Shown here: in pieces, positions 11,901 to 23,900 of the stretch
Numbering within the stretch: the stretch's first letter is position 1
How the letters are laid out: the number at the start of each line of letters is the position of its first letter
Origin: Castor canadensis
Lineage: Eukaryota; Chordata; Mammalia; Rodentia; Castoridae
Direction of reading: 5' to 3'
Assembly (NCBI RefSeq): GCF_047511655.1
Contig: NC_133399.1
Coordinates: 8,745,333 to 8,809,332 of the forward strand
DNA length: 64,000 nt
The notes under the pieces: model-generated
What the model was told of the DNA's origin: nothing
Database searches by the model: none
The model's input: only the letters and a program-made list of their open reading frames with translations
Translations under genes and position numbers: made by a program

Positions 11901-14900
11901 TGATGACTGCTGTGTCCCAGGCCTGGGTCAGACCCAGGGCTCAGTGTCCCACCGTGGGCCACGTGAACAGCAGGAGTGGGCTGGGGAGACTGGGGACACA
12001 GGTCCGAGAGTGGGGCCATGCAGCCTCAGAAGAACCCTTGACTGCACTTCACACAGTGGTTGCCACGTCCAAGAAGAACGCCTGTGTGTCACTCGTCTTC
12101 TCCTTCCTCTACAAGGTGGTGCAGGTGAGGCTTGCGGGACCCGGGCACCACTGGCTCGGCCCTCTCCCGACGTGGCTGCGGTGGGGCCGGAGCCCTGGGG
12201 TGGGAGGGAGCTACAGCCTCCTGTGCGTGGCTTCTGGGGCCTCGTGGCAGTGGGCTCTTGGCAGGATGTGACCTCACCCTGAGACACGGGGCCTGGGTGG
12301 GCTCAGCCACGCCCTGCTCAGAGCCTTCCAGCGGGGGAGGCGCTGTCTGACACAGGTCAGGCTGCTGGCGGCACAACACCCACAAAGGCCCTGGACCAGC
12401 CTGGCCCTGCTTCTTCTGGTAGAGGGTCCTGGGACATGGGTCCCAGGGAGGTCAGAGCGGGGAGGGGACACAGAAGGTGGCCGTATTCCCTAGGGGAGGG
12501 CCGGCCCTCCCACTGTGCGTCGGTGCTAAGGAAAGGGCTGTGCCCTCTGCTCTGAGGGCTCTGCTTTGTTGCCATGTCCAGCGAGACCCCAGCCCACACC
12601 TGCATCCCTCCTGACGCTGAGGGAGTAAAGAGCCCCAAGTCTGGGCTCTGCCCGGGAGGCAGGCGACTGAGACGGGAAGGTGGGTCGGGGGTCACTGTCT
12701 GCCCTCAAGGCTTCGCGTGTCCCGAGCTGCAGGTGTTCTCTGAGTACTTCAAGGAGCTGGAGGAGGAGAGTATCCGGGACAACTTCGTAATCATCTACGA
12801 GCTGCTGGACGAGCTCATGGACTTCGGCTACCCGCAGACCACCGACAGCAAGATCCTGCAGGAGTGAGCGGTCCCCCCCCCCCCCCGCCCGCCCCGCGTC
12901 CTGTCGAGGGTCCTTCTCCCCCCGCTCCCCAGGCCCCGCCAATGTCCGCTTTCTCAGATGACGGCGCAGGACATTCCGTCGGCCCCTTCTGGCACCTTCC
13001 CTGCCCACACCTCCCACCCCACAATCCATAGCTAACGCACCTTGCCCTGCGTTACAGGGGGCACGGGCCGTGTGGAGAAGCCAGGGCTCCCCAGACAGGG
13101 TCAGTCCACCTGTGTGCCCGCAGGGACGAGAACAGCTCGCCTACCTCCTGTTCAACCTAACCCTGACCACTCGGCCACCAGATGAGCGCCGAGGGCCCCT
13201 GGGGCTGGGGGTGGCAGGCTGGGGATGTGAGAATGGCCCACTGCTGACCCCAGGGCCTCCCCCACTCCCAAGGGCCGGAGCTTCATGTCACCTCCTTAAC
13301 TCTGCATGGGGGTTCACAGGTACATCACTCAGGAAGGCCACAAGCTGGAAACTGGGGCCCCGCGGCCCCCGGCCACCGTCACCAACGCAGTGTCCTGGAG
13401 GTCAGAGGGCATCAAGTACCGGAAGAATGAGGTGTTCCTGGATGTCATCGAGTCTGTCAACCTCCTGGTAGGCTCCTGTTCCTGTGTGCTGAAATGCTAG
13501 CCTCCCCACGACAGAGAGGAAGCAAGTGAAAATTTGAAACTAGCAAAGCCTGAAGGGTCCTGGGCCCCAGGTGCTGGAGCTGCACGTGGGTGACTCGGGG
13601 GTGCCAGCCCGCCTTCGCCCTGCTGGACCGGGCTCTGGTTCGCAGTGTGCTGTCAGCACAGGCACAGAGGTCACATCTGTAACCCCTGCACTCAGAGGCG
13701 GAGGCTAGAGGAGCTGAGTTCCAGCCAGCCTGGACTGCGTAGTGAGACCGTGCCCAAATCACACACACAAAACACGTGGTGTAGGAGGCTGCCCTAGGGA
13801 CACGCCTTGTCCTCTGGGGCCGTCTGTCCGTGCGTTGTGTCTCTAGAAGACTAAGGCTGGCAGAGGCCTGCTGCTGCCGCTGCTCATTTGGCCTCGTGTC
13901 TTGGTGTTTGGATTGTTTGTCTGTTTTGGGTGCGAGGCCTTGCCCATGCCTGGCCAGCACTCTACAACGCAGCCACAGCCCAGCCTGTCTGGTTTTCTTA
14001 TTTTTCTCAGTCAGTTGCCTTCTGAGCACAGCTGTGCGCTGACTTGTACACCCCGAGACCACCCTGTGCTCTGCCTTCGTAGCTCCACCTCCCCCAGCCC
14101 TGGTGACCCCACTCCTTCCCTGTCCTCCATCCCCTGTGGGACCAGCACATCCTGCCCTGGCTGGCTTCCTTCCGTCCCCTCCACAATCCACAGTGCCTTC
14201 AGGGCTCATCCAGGCTGCAGTGCTGGGCAGGACTCCGTGTCTGTTCATTTATCATTTTGAGTGACAGTCTGTCTGAAGGACACTGTGTCTAGTCTGGGCT
14301 CTGATGCGAGCACTTTGTTTCCAGGTGTGGGTGGCGGGTAGCACAGTCCTAAAGGGCAGTCCTGGTGTCTGCAGTGTGCACTTAACGTGCATGTCCCTGA
14401 TGGCTAGTGATCTTTGGTTTTTTTTTGGTGGCACTTGGGTTTGAACTCAGGGCCTTGCTTGCTGGGCATGTGCTCCAGGTACTTGAGCCACTCCACCAGC
14501 CCTTATTTTGTGATGGCTTTTTCAAGGCCTGGGCTGGCTTCGAATCTCGATCCTCCTGATCTCTGTCCGACTCTATGATGGATTTTGAGTTAAGTTTTGC
14601 AGGAGGTGGGAGGTTATCACCAGCATCTTTTGCATGTGAAGTAGTTTTCAGCGCTTGTCCTGATGCCAGGTTTGCGAGGAGCCCCTTCTCCGTTGGGTCG
14701 CTTTTGCATTTTTGTCAAAGTAAAGTCCAGTACGTTTGTGTGGCACTGTTTCTGACCCGTCCTACTCCACTGATTTGTGTCTGGTCCAGCAGCAAGACTC
14801 GTTTTTATTACTGTGACTTTACAATAATTGAAAACGGGTAGTGTGATTCCTCCACCATCATTCCTTTCAAATCTTGTTTGCAGGCTTGGCGCAGCTCAGT

Positions 14901-17900
14901 GCTTAGCCTGTGTGGAGCCCTGGGTTCCGTCCCCAGCACTGCAAAAAGGAAAAAAAATGGCTTTGTTCTGAATTCCTTATAGAATTCAGCCCACAGCAGC
15001 CCTGTGGGGATTTTGACTGGTGTCGCGTGGCCTTCACAGATCCGTTCAGGAGATGGGTATTTTCACTATGTTAGGTCTCCCAGTCCAGAAACATGTCCGT
15101 CTGTCTGTCTACATGTATGTATAAAGATATGTCATTTTTGATTGCTTTTGGCGGTGTTTGGTGGTTTTCCCGCCCAGGTGTTAATTGATAGCTAAGCCTC
15201 GCCTTTGAGATTTTGGGGCAGGGCTGAATCACATGCGTCCATGCCTCCTTCCCCAGGGTGCAGCGATGGGGTTGGGGACCCGCCCCACACTCTTGCATTG
15301 TTTTCAGACTTTGGAACGTGTCTGGGACTTTGCACCTAGATGTGTGACTGTACAGAGGGACTTTGCTGGCTTCCTGTCCAGTTTAGCCTCGTGTCTCTTT
15401 CCTGGACGTCAATCAGACTTTGAGTACAGTGTGAGGGTGCCGAGGAGGACACTGGCCCCTGGCTGGCCTTGGAGGAGACGGTCAGCAGGGCTGGAAGGCT
15501 TTTGTCATGGTGCAGGCGCTCTGTTTACATCGACACCCGTGACTCTGGGTGTGTGGGTTTGTCCTGAGGATGGACCCTGGGCCTCAGCCTTAGGCCGGCA
15601 CTGCACCCCACACCAATTTCAGCCCTTTAGTGGCTGTAGAGGTTCTTGGGTTTTCTGTTTCATCTTGGGTGGGTTTTGGTGGTTTCGTTTTCGAGATAGT
15701 GGCCCATTCCGTGTCACTTGTGGAGTGCTGTTTAATAGCAATTCAGTATCTGCAAGTTCTAGCGATTGTGGCAGCTCTCTGTCCTCATTTGGGCTGTGAT
15801 TCTCTCATTGTCCTTTGTGGGTCCTGTGAGAAGCCTGCAGATTTCCTGGCTGTCAGCAGAACCAGCTTTTGATTCCTGATCTTCTCTGTGGTTTTCTGCC
15901 ACCATCTGGGTCCCTCCCCCCACCCCCCACACTTCAGCCTGGCCTTGGACTTCTGATTTTCTTGCCTCTACCTCCTGAGCGCTGGGATTGCAGGTGTATC
16001 TCACCATACTCAGCTTGCCAGTGATTTTTTTTTTTTTTTTTTTTTGGCAGCACTGGGGTTTGAACTCCGGGCCTCATGCTTGCTAGGCAGGTACTCTACC
16101 ACTCGATCCACGTCCTCAGTGCTATCATTATTTTTTAATGTACTCCTGCTTTAAATTTTCCCTGTTAGTATGCCATGTCACGCCAGCACCAGCCCCAAGT
16201 GTCTTGTGTTTACTGTGTCACTTGGTGGCTTCAGGAGGCCACGTCCACTGACTGAGCCACAGCGTGTAGACTGAGTGGTGTGCCCTATGACGTCATCTCA
16301 GGCCAGCACCACCCAGTGAGTCCTCTCAGAGCCCCACCTGTAGACTGTGTGTACTCGGGTGCACACAGGCTCCGTGGCTCCGTGTCGTGCCACTCCTTTG
16401 CAGTGTGGGAGCATCACCACCCCTTCTTCAGGTCGCCTTTCTGTCGTGTCTGTGCTCGGTGGGGAGGTTTGTGTTGTCAGTTGTCCAATGTGCTCTAAAG
16501 AACCCCAGAGGAGACATATCCCTGTGGCCTGCACTTCCTCCCTGACTCTACACATTTCCTTGGCATCACTGCCCACCCCATCCACTATGCGTCTGAGTTG
16601 TTCTCAAAGAGCAGCAGCATTGGCTGCACATGCCCCAGCCTCCCTCCCTGAGCTGTCTCTAAGTTGTACCTTTAGCTGAAGGGCGCTCGCTGGCCAGCAG
16701 CCTCCTCTTCCCACCTGGACAATTGGACCACTTCCTTCTGTGCCCACGGCTCCCACTGAGGAGCCCATATCCCTTGACTCCCCATGGGCAGCAGTATTCC
16801 CTCTGACTACTTTCCCATTCTTTTGTCTTTAGTTTGTAGCAGTTAGATTTTGTTCTTTTGTTTTCACTTTTTGTGTTGCTGGGGATGGAGCCCAGGGCCT
16901 CCTGCATGGTAGGTGAGCACTGTGGTCTGAGCCCAGCACCCAGCAGTTGGATTTTAATGCATCTGGGTGTCTCTGTTGTTTGGGGGGAATGTCTGGCTTC
17001 TTGCAGTCTTTTGCCAAAGTCATAAACCAAGAGGTTTCCCTCACTCTTTTCCTTCTGCACCCCCAGCACTAGCCCTCTGCCATTGTCTGTCCATCCCATT
17101 TCTTCTTGCTCGTGTACACTGGATAGTTTCTGCCCACTGTCTCCACGTTCCTGAACTCATTACTACTGTGGAACCCATCCAGCAGGATTTTTATTTATAT
17201 ATTTATTTATTTATTTTGGTGGCACTAGGGTTTGAACTCAGGGCCTCACTCTTGCTAGGCAGGTGCTCTACCACTTGAACCACTCTGCCAGCCCTTTTCT
17301 GGTTTGAGATTTTTGAGATAGCATTTAGTGAACTGTTTGCTCAGGCTGGCTTCGAACCACAACCCTCCTGATCTCTGCCTCCTGCAGAGCTGCGATTACA
17401 CGCATGAACCACTGGGACCCAGCAGGATTTTTATTTTAGTTCTTATAGTTTTCTGTGCTACACTTTCTGTTTCATTTCTCTTCAGTCACCTGCTTCTTCA
17501 CTGAGACTTCCTGTATCAGCATTTATTGTTGCTGTCTGCCACTTTTATGACTGTGATTCAAGTGTGTCTGGTTGTCCCAGCATTGTATGCCCACTGGTGT
17601 CTGCTGACTGTTCTCCCACATGAGTTGAAATCTTCATGGGTTTTCACAGGCCTGGTCATTTTAGATTATATCCTGGGTTTTTAAAATATTGTATGATCAG
17701 ATTCTAGGTCTTATATAAGTTACATGGTACAGTGGATATTTTTGTTTTAGCTGACAGTGATCTGGGTAAGTTCAGGCCAGGAGTGCTGCACCAAGCCTGT
17801 GGGCCATGACAATCAGTGTCACTCTCGAAGCCTCTGTCCCAAGCATGCTGTGCCCAGCAGTCAGCAAGGGACTGGGCAGCTGGCTGAGTCCTGCAAGTCT

Positions 17901-20900
17901 TTGGTAAATGATCAGACCTCATGTGCGCAATTCCAGGCTCTGGAGATGGATTTCTGTGTGCTCTCAGTCCCACACTTCTAGATCCCTGGGGCTTTCTGAA
18001 CTTGATCCTGCTGTGCTACGCACCGTCAGGCAGCCTAACAAAGTAGGTAGGAAAGAGCAGTGAGGTTTGCCCCAGGCTGTGGGGATGACCTGGCTCTGGA
18101 GGCCGAACCAACACAGGAAAGGAGGTGGCCATGAGCCCCAGTGTCAGGAGCTCCCCGTCAGCCTTCCCCACTGTCTGCACCACAGTGCTCAGCTCCACCT
18201 GCACCTGCAGGTGTCCACCGCACTGCCCCGGGACAGTGGGAGAAGGTGCCTGCCTCTCCTGGCAGCTCTTCCCAGCCCACTTGCCGCCCCTTCAGAACCT
18301 TCCAGCAGCCGCCAGGGCTCCCAGCCCAGGTTTGCAGTGGTGGTGAGTGGCAGAGGGAGGTTGGTGTAAGCTCAGAGCTGGCTCCTCCATGCCAGTTCTG
18401 TGCAGGGTCCCCAGGCCACCTGGCGCCTCTCCCTGCCTCACAGAGTGCAGGGCCTACTTAGCGTTCACTCCCGACTGTCACAGCAGTGGCCAGAAGGGCA
18501 TGTGTGCCCGTCTCCCCTACCTGGGATGGTCCTGAGGCTGAGTCCCCGGGCATGGAGTTGCCCATGGGAGTGCCTCCCTGGAGACCATTCCAGAACACCC
18601 AGCGCTGGCCCTTCACTTCTTACTGTTTAAGCTGTGGAGCAGTGGGGCGGCCACCTCACAACACATTGTCCTCCGCTGGGCCTTGTCTGCATGGCGATGG
18701 AGCTTAGGATGTGGCAACTGGCTCCAGGGTGCCCTGCGGGGAGCAGTGAGCCCCGGGAGCCTCTCAGAGACAGGGCGCGCGCCAGGAGCGGCCGCACGCG
18801 TCAGCTCAGGCCACATGTCCCTCAGCGAACCACTCTTCATTGAGCTGTGCACCCAGGGGCATCAGCTGTGAGTGGCCAGCCCTGTCCACTAGGGCCACCT
18901 GTCCTGATGGCTGCCTGCAGGTCTAAGGTTGATCGTATGTGCTGGGCGGCTCCTGGGTTCTGCTCTGTGGATTGACCTTCTAGCCTCGGTGACCACGCAT
19001 TTTCAGTGACAACCAAGACGGTATCCCTGAGACGGGAACAAAGGCTGCCACGGTCGAGTGGGGCCACAGGAGCCAGGCAGGTGCAATTGCAGCCCTTGGG
19101 AGCCCTGGCCCGTGGGGTGCCTGAGGCCCCTGTGCCCGCTAAGCAGCTCCCTACGCTGGGCCCAGCAGTGAGGGCAGGGCCAGCCAGCCAGGTGTGGCTC
19201 GAGAACATGGGATGGGGCAGCCGCTCGGCACCGTGGGACAGTGGAGAGTGAGCACCCATGGCCTGCTGGGCCTTGTCCTGCCTCTCGTCCTTCTCGGACT
19301 GTCATTCACTGGGCACCGGTCTCCCCTCTGCTCTCGGTGGCAGCACAGGTGGGACACTTTTTGGCCACTGTGTTAAAGACAGGACACTGGTCGTTCCTGC
19401 CTCCTCAGACAGGAAGAGCAGACCCCGCTCCATGTGCAGCCTGGGGGTCCCAGTTGGTGACCTCGAGGTGGGCATGCCTGCTGGTACAGATGTGGCCTCA
19501 CACTCTGTGGCTATGGGGAGTGGCACCGATGGACGGTTTGGCCCAGGGCTCTGGGCCTGTGGGCTGGGGAGGTGGCAGGCTGAGCCAGTGCTGTGGGCAG
19601 TCGATGGCCCCTTCATGTCCCCTCCACCCCCAGGTCAGCGCCAATGGCAACGTGCTTCGTAGCGAGATCGTGGGCTCCATCAAGATGCGCGTCTTCCTGT
19701 CGGGCATGCCCGAGCTGCGCCTGGGCCTCAACGACAAGGTCCTCTTCGACAACACGGGCCGTGAGTTCCCGTGAGGCCAGTGGGGGTGGGGAGGCTGTCG
19801 CCCTGGAGCAGCCCGTCCTGTGGCCAGGGCACGGCTCCATCCAGGGCACACGCACCAGCGCACCCTGCACATTTGCCTGGTCTCCTGGCGTGTGTGGCCC
19901 AGATGCTGTCGTGGCAGGGGTGGCCCAGGCAGAGCAGTGCCATGAGAGACCCTCACGTCCTGCCCGTCCTGGTCCCCACAGGTGGCAAAAGCAAGTCTGT
20001 GGAGCTGGAGGACGTGAAGTTCCACCAGTGCGTGCGGCTGTCGCGCTTCGAGAATGACCGCACCATCTCCTTCATCCCTCCCGACGGCGAGTTCGAGCTC
20101 ATGTCCTATCGCCTCAACACCCATGTGAGTGACCACGGCTGGGTGGCCGCACACAGGGCCCTCCCATGGGAGAGTGGGCCTGGCTCCTTTCCGGGCAGTG
20201 GGCTTTGTAAGGCAGGAGCCGGGGAGAGCCGTGGCTTCTCGCTGCCCACAGGTGAAGCCCTTGATCTGGATCGAGTCTGTGATAGAGAAGCACTCGCACA
20301 GCCGCATCGAGTACATGGTCAAGGTCAGTGGCTGGGGCTCGGGAAGGGACACCCCATGGGCAGGCGGCCACCCGCAGAGCTCCTCCAGGCCGTGGACTTG
20401 GGAACGCCAGCTGCAGCGGGGCGTGTGGCCCTGCCGGGGGCTGGACGGGCTGGCTGCCTCACCTTCCCTTCCGGTCCCTGACCCACCTGGCCTCCTGCAG
20501 GCCAAGAGCCAGTTCAAGCGGCGGTCCACGGCCAACAATGTGGAGATCCATATCCCTGTGCCCAACGACGCTGACTCGCCCAAGTTCAAGACCACAGTCG
20601 GGAGCGTCAAGTGGGTCCCCGAAAACAGCGAGATCGTGTGGTCCATCAAGTCCTTCCCGGTGAGCCCTCAGTGCCGCCCGGGCATCCAGGTTGGGAATGG
20701 GTGGGGTCCTTGGTGTGGACCAGCGTTTGGAAGCTGCTGCTTTCCCTGCCGGGTTCTTGGGAGCGTGGACTTTGTGACAGAGAAACTTCCCTGCACCCCA
20801 TGTTGCAGTTTCCCTGCAGGAGACATGGGGCGGGGACAGGGTGGGTCCGTCATCTTCACTGCAGTGCGGCTGCCAGCAGCCTCGGCGCGTGTCCTGCTGG

Positions 20901-23900
20901 TCCATCTGTCTGCTCTTGCTTTCTGTGGTTATGGGCAAGGAGCAGAGCCAGCTGTCTGTCCTTCCCAAGTGGGGCGGGACTGGGCGGGGCTGCAGGACCC
21001 ACCTCAGAGCCGTGTGTGCTGTCGGAGCGTCCCCGTGGTGTTGACGTCCTTCTGGCCGCAGTATGATAGTCCACAGAGGCAGCAACCGTCACAGGCCGTC
21101 AGCCCGTCTCCTCTTTCCCATCCCCTCTTCAAAGCAGTGCTTAGGAGCTGGGAGCAGAGGTTCTGCCTGTAGCCCCAGCACTTGGGAGGCTGGAGCAAGA
21201 GGGTTATAAGTTCCAGGCCAGGCTGGGAAACAGAGCGAGACTCCGTGTCTAAAAACAAAACAAAGTTACCGAGGAAGCAGAGATTGGGAAGATCGCAGTT
21301 CAAGGCCAGCTCCAGGGAAAAAGTCTGTGAGACGCCACATCAAACTGGCTGGACGCAGCCACGCAGGCAAGCCTGGCAGAAAGCGAGAGTCCATCTCCAA
21401 AGTGACCAGAGTGAAAAGGGCGGGTGGAGTGGCTCGAGTGCCGTAGGGCCTGCTTAGTAAGCAGAAAGCCCCGAGTTCAAACCCCAGTACTGCCAAAAAA
21501 AAACCAGGGCAGAGTGAACTCACTGGTGTGTCGGGTCGAGGACAACCACACACAGATGGCTGACCTCAGGCGCCATCCCCCGAGGAGCAGGGAACAGTAA
21601 AGCCATGGCTCCACGTCCATTTCCTCTACCTTATGACAGTGCGAAAGGGGCGCACTCAGCAGAAACCAGACCCAGAACCCACGAGCGTGGGTCTGTCCCC
21701 AGCCAGCCCATGTGGCCCCGTCCCCTCCTGCGACCTGAGCAGCAGTGCAGGGCCCATCGCCGCTCATGGATTGCCCGTGACTGGGAAGGAGGCATGGAAC
21801 GAGTTGTCCTCAGCACGGCCTCAAGTGTGCCGTGCAGTGGCCATCGCCAGGACCCTGTCATCCCAGACTGGCGCCCTGCCTGCCCGGCCCCCAGTGCACT
21901 CTGCTTCTACCACTGCGTCCTGCTCTGTCCCCTGGGCACCGTCATGGGCTCCTTCGTGAGCTGGGACAAAGGCTTGGAGACAGCCCACGGCGTGCGGTGC
22001 TGAGCTTGTCTTTCTGTCTGTCTGCTAGTGGACACTTAGCCGTGGAGTGTGAGGCTGCTGTGAGTGCTGGGGTCCGCGTGCCTCCAGACCCTGCTTGGGC
22101 GAGCAGGCTGCTGAGCACACGCTCGCATCCCCAGCACACCAGCACCCCACTTCTGTCCTTGCTGGAGCTGTGGGGGCGGAGGTGGCTGCTGTCCCAGTGC
22201 CCCTTGGCAGGTCCCCAACGGTCGGTGGCACAGCGCTCTGCCCATGTATGCTGTGGTCCCCTCCCGGTTCTCCTCGGGCCACTGGGTCTGTTTGGGAGCT
22301 TCATGGATTCAGTTCTCTGGAGTGGCCGCTCCCCAGGCGCCCCGCGGTGGCCCCCTTACAGTGGCCTTCCACACACCCAGTCTGCCATCTTTCTGCAGTG
22401 CCGGGGACAAACCCAGGGCTCCACACGAGCTGAGAACACACCCTCAGCTGTGCCACTCCGGCCTGCTGCTGGTCCTCATGAAGCCGGTTTGTCCATCCTT
22501 CCGTGTGTCCCCCGTGCTCTAGTGTTGTCCCAGGGAGCGGCAGTCCCATACTGGGGAGGCTTCGGCCCTGTTTTCTTCTAAGACTTTCTACTTTCACTCC
22601 TTGGGCGTCTCGACTTAGTTTTTGTCATTGACTCACGGTGTCAGCCAGGCTTCCTTCTGTGCCCGCGCAGATCCAGGGGCCACCCCATTCAGTGGACAGC
22701 GCCCCTTCCCCATTGTCACAGAAACATCCAGCTACTTGCGCAGACTTGCTTCTAGGCTCTTTACTCCTCTGTTCTACTTGTCTGTCTGTCTGTCTTTAGG
22801 TCAGAGCCACACTAGGGTTTTTTGTTTTGTTTTGTTTTTCTGCAGTGCTGGGGATGGGAGCCAGGGCCTCTTGCATACCAGATAAGCTGTCTGTCACTGA
22901 GCCCCACGCAGCCCCAACCATCCATTCCAGTCACTTACTTTGTAGTCGGTTTTGAAGTCGGCAAGAGTGAGTCTTCCAGCTCTGTCCTCTTTCAGCATTG
23001 TTTTGGCTAATCCTTACTTTTTTACCGCTGCATGGTGTCTCACTGTGTGACGTTAATTCAGCGTAGTCAGCTCCTCGCCCACCCTAAAGGACACTTAGGT
23101 TCCTAATTCCCGGCTTTAGTGTGTCACTCCATGCCGAGACTTGTGGCCTCAGGTGGGTTCTGGGGGTGGGACAGCTGAGTTGGGTTACGCAGAGCCTGGA
23201 TTTCCGTGCAGCGTGCACATCCCCTCTGTAGGGCTCACTAGTTTGGGGTCCACCAGCCTCACCTCCCACACATCACTGCGGAGTTGCTAGCAAGCTTAGC
23301 TGCAGCGCAGTTTTCTCCTCCTCCGGCGTCACCACAGTGGGCGTGCGTGTCTGTGTGACGCCGGGTGCCTTTCCTCCTCATGCCTGGCTCCTGTCTTGGC
23401 TCCCAGGAGCCCCGTTGTGGTGTCCTGTGTCTCTGGACACCTCCTCCAGCACGTTTTGCTGTGAGCTGTCTTCATCGCTTCTGTGGTAGTGGTGTCACCA
23501 GGTCACAATGTCCCTTGTCGGTCTTTTCCTTTGTTGGGACTGGAGTTGAAGTCACTCCCCTGGCTCTTCCCCGTCCACCTCAGGTCCTCCTGAAGCACAG
23601 CATGGTGGGTGGCGTGAGACACGGGCCGCTTCCCTCTGCCATGTCCCATGTCATCCTGCAGGCCCCTGTTCCTGGGGCCGTCAGAGCCGTGTGGCTCAGG
23701 TCCCACGTGCTCACGCAGTGCTGGGTTGCTTTCCAAGCAGCCAGCCTGTTCTCCCCAGAGGCCTTGCTATAAGCCCGTGTCCCACCCTCAGCTGTGGGCT
23801 CTTCCTTCAGCATCTGTGTGCCCGTGTGCAGTGACAAGGAAAAGGGGAGAATGGAGACATTTGTGAGGTTGAGCTCTCCTGCCCGCTCGCCCATCGCCCG

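Larger units (their letters stand above)
13468..19633 (+). other. AP1M1: AP1M1 intron 5
   Basis: The largest AP1M1 intron (6.2 kb). Its first two thirds hold SINEs and an antisense L1 remnant. Stretches 16135-16860, 17430-18000 and 18000-19630 look unique and contain no exon I can support. Confidence 0.75.

Noticed and set aside
12864-13319. Possible U12-type intron 4 in AP1M1 (CTCCTTAACTC near the acceptor)
   Set aside because: The donor is a standard GTGAGC and the branch-like motif is about 20 bases from the AG; best read as a U2 intron with a chance match.
18000-19630. Possible extra AP1M1 exon or alternative promoter in late intron 5
   Set aside because: GC-rich and SINE-free, but I found no frame with mu-1A similarity and no convincing paired splice sites.
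19498-20649. 383-codon minus-strand open frame
   Set aside because: It is antisense to AP1M1 exons 6-9. The plus-strand exons have correct splice sites and conserved protein; this frame is a by-product of GC-rich codons.
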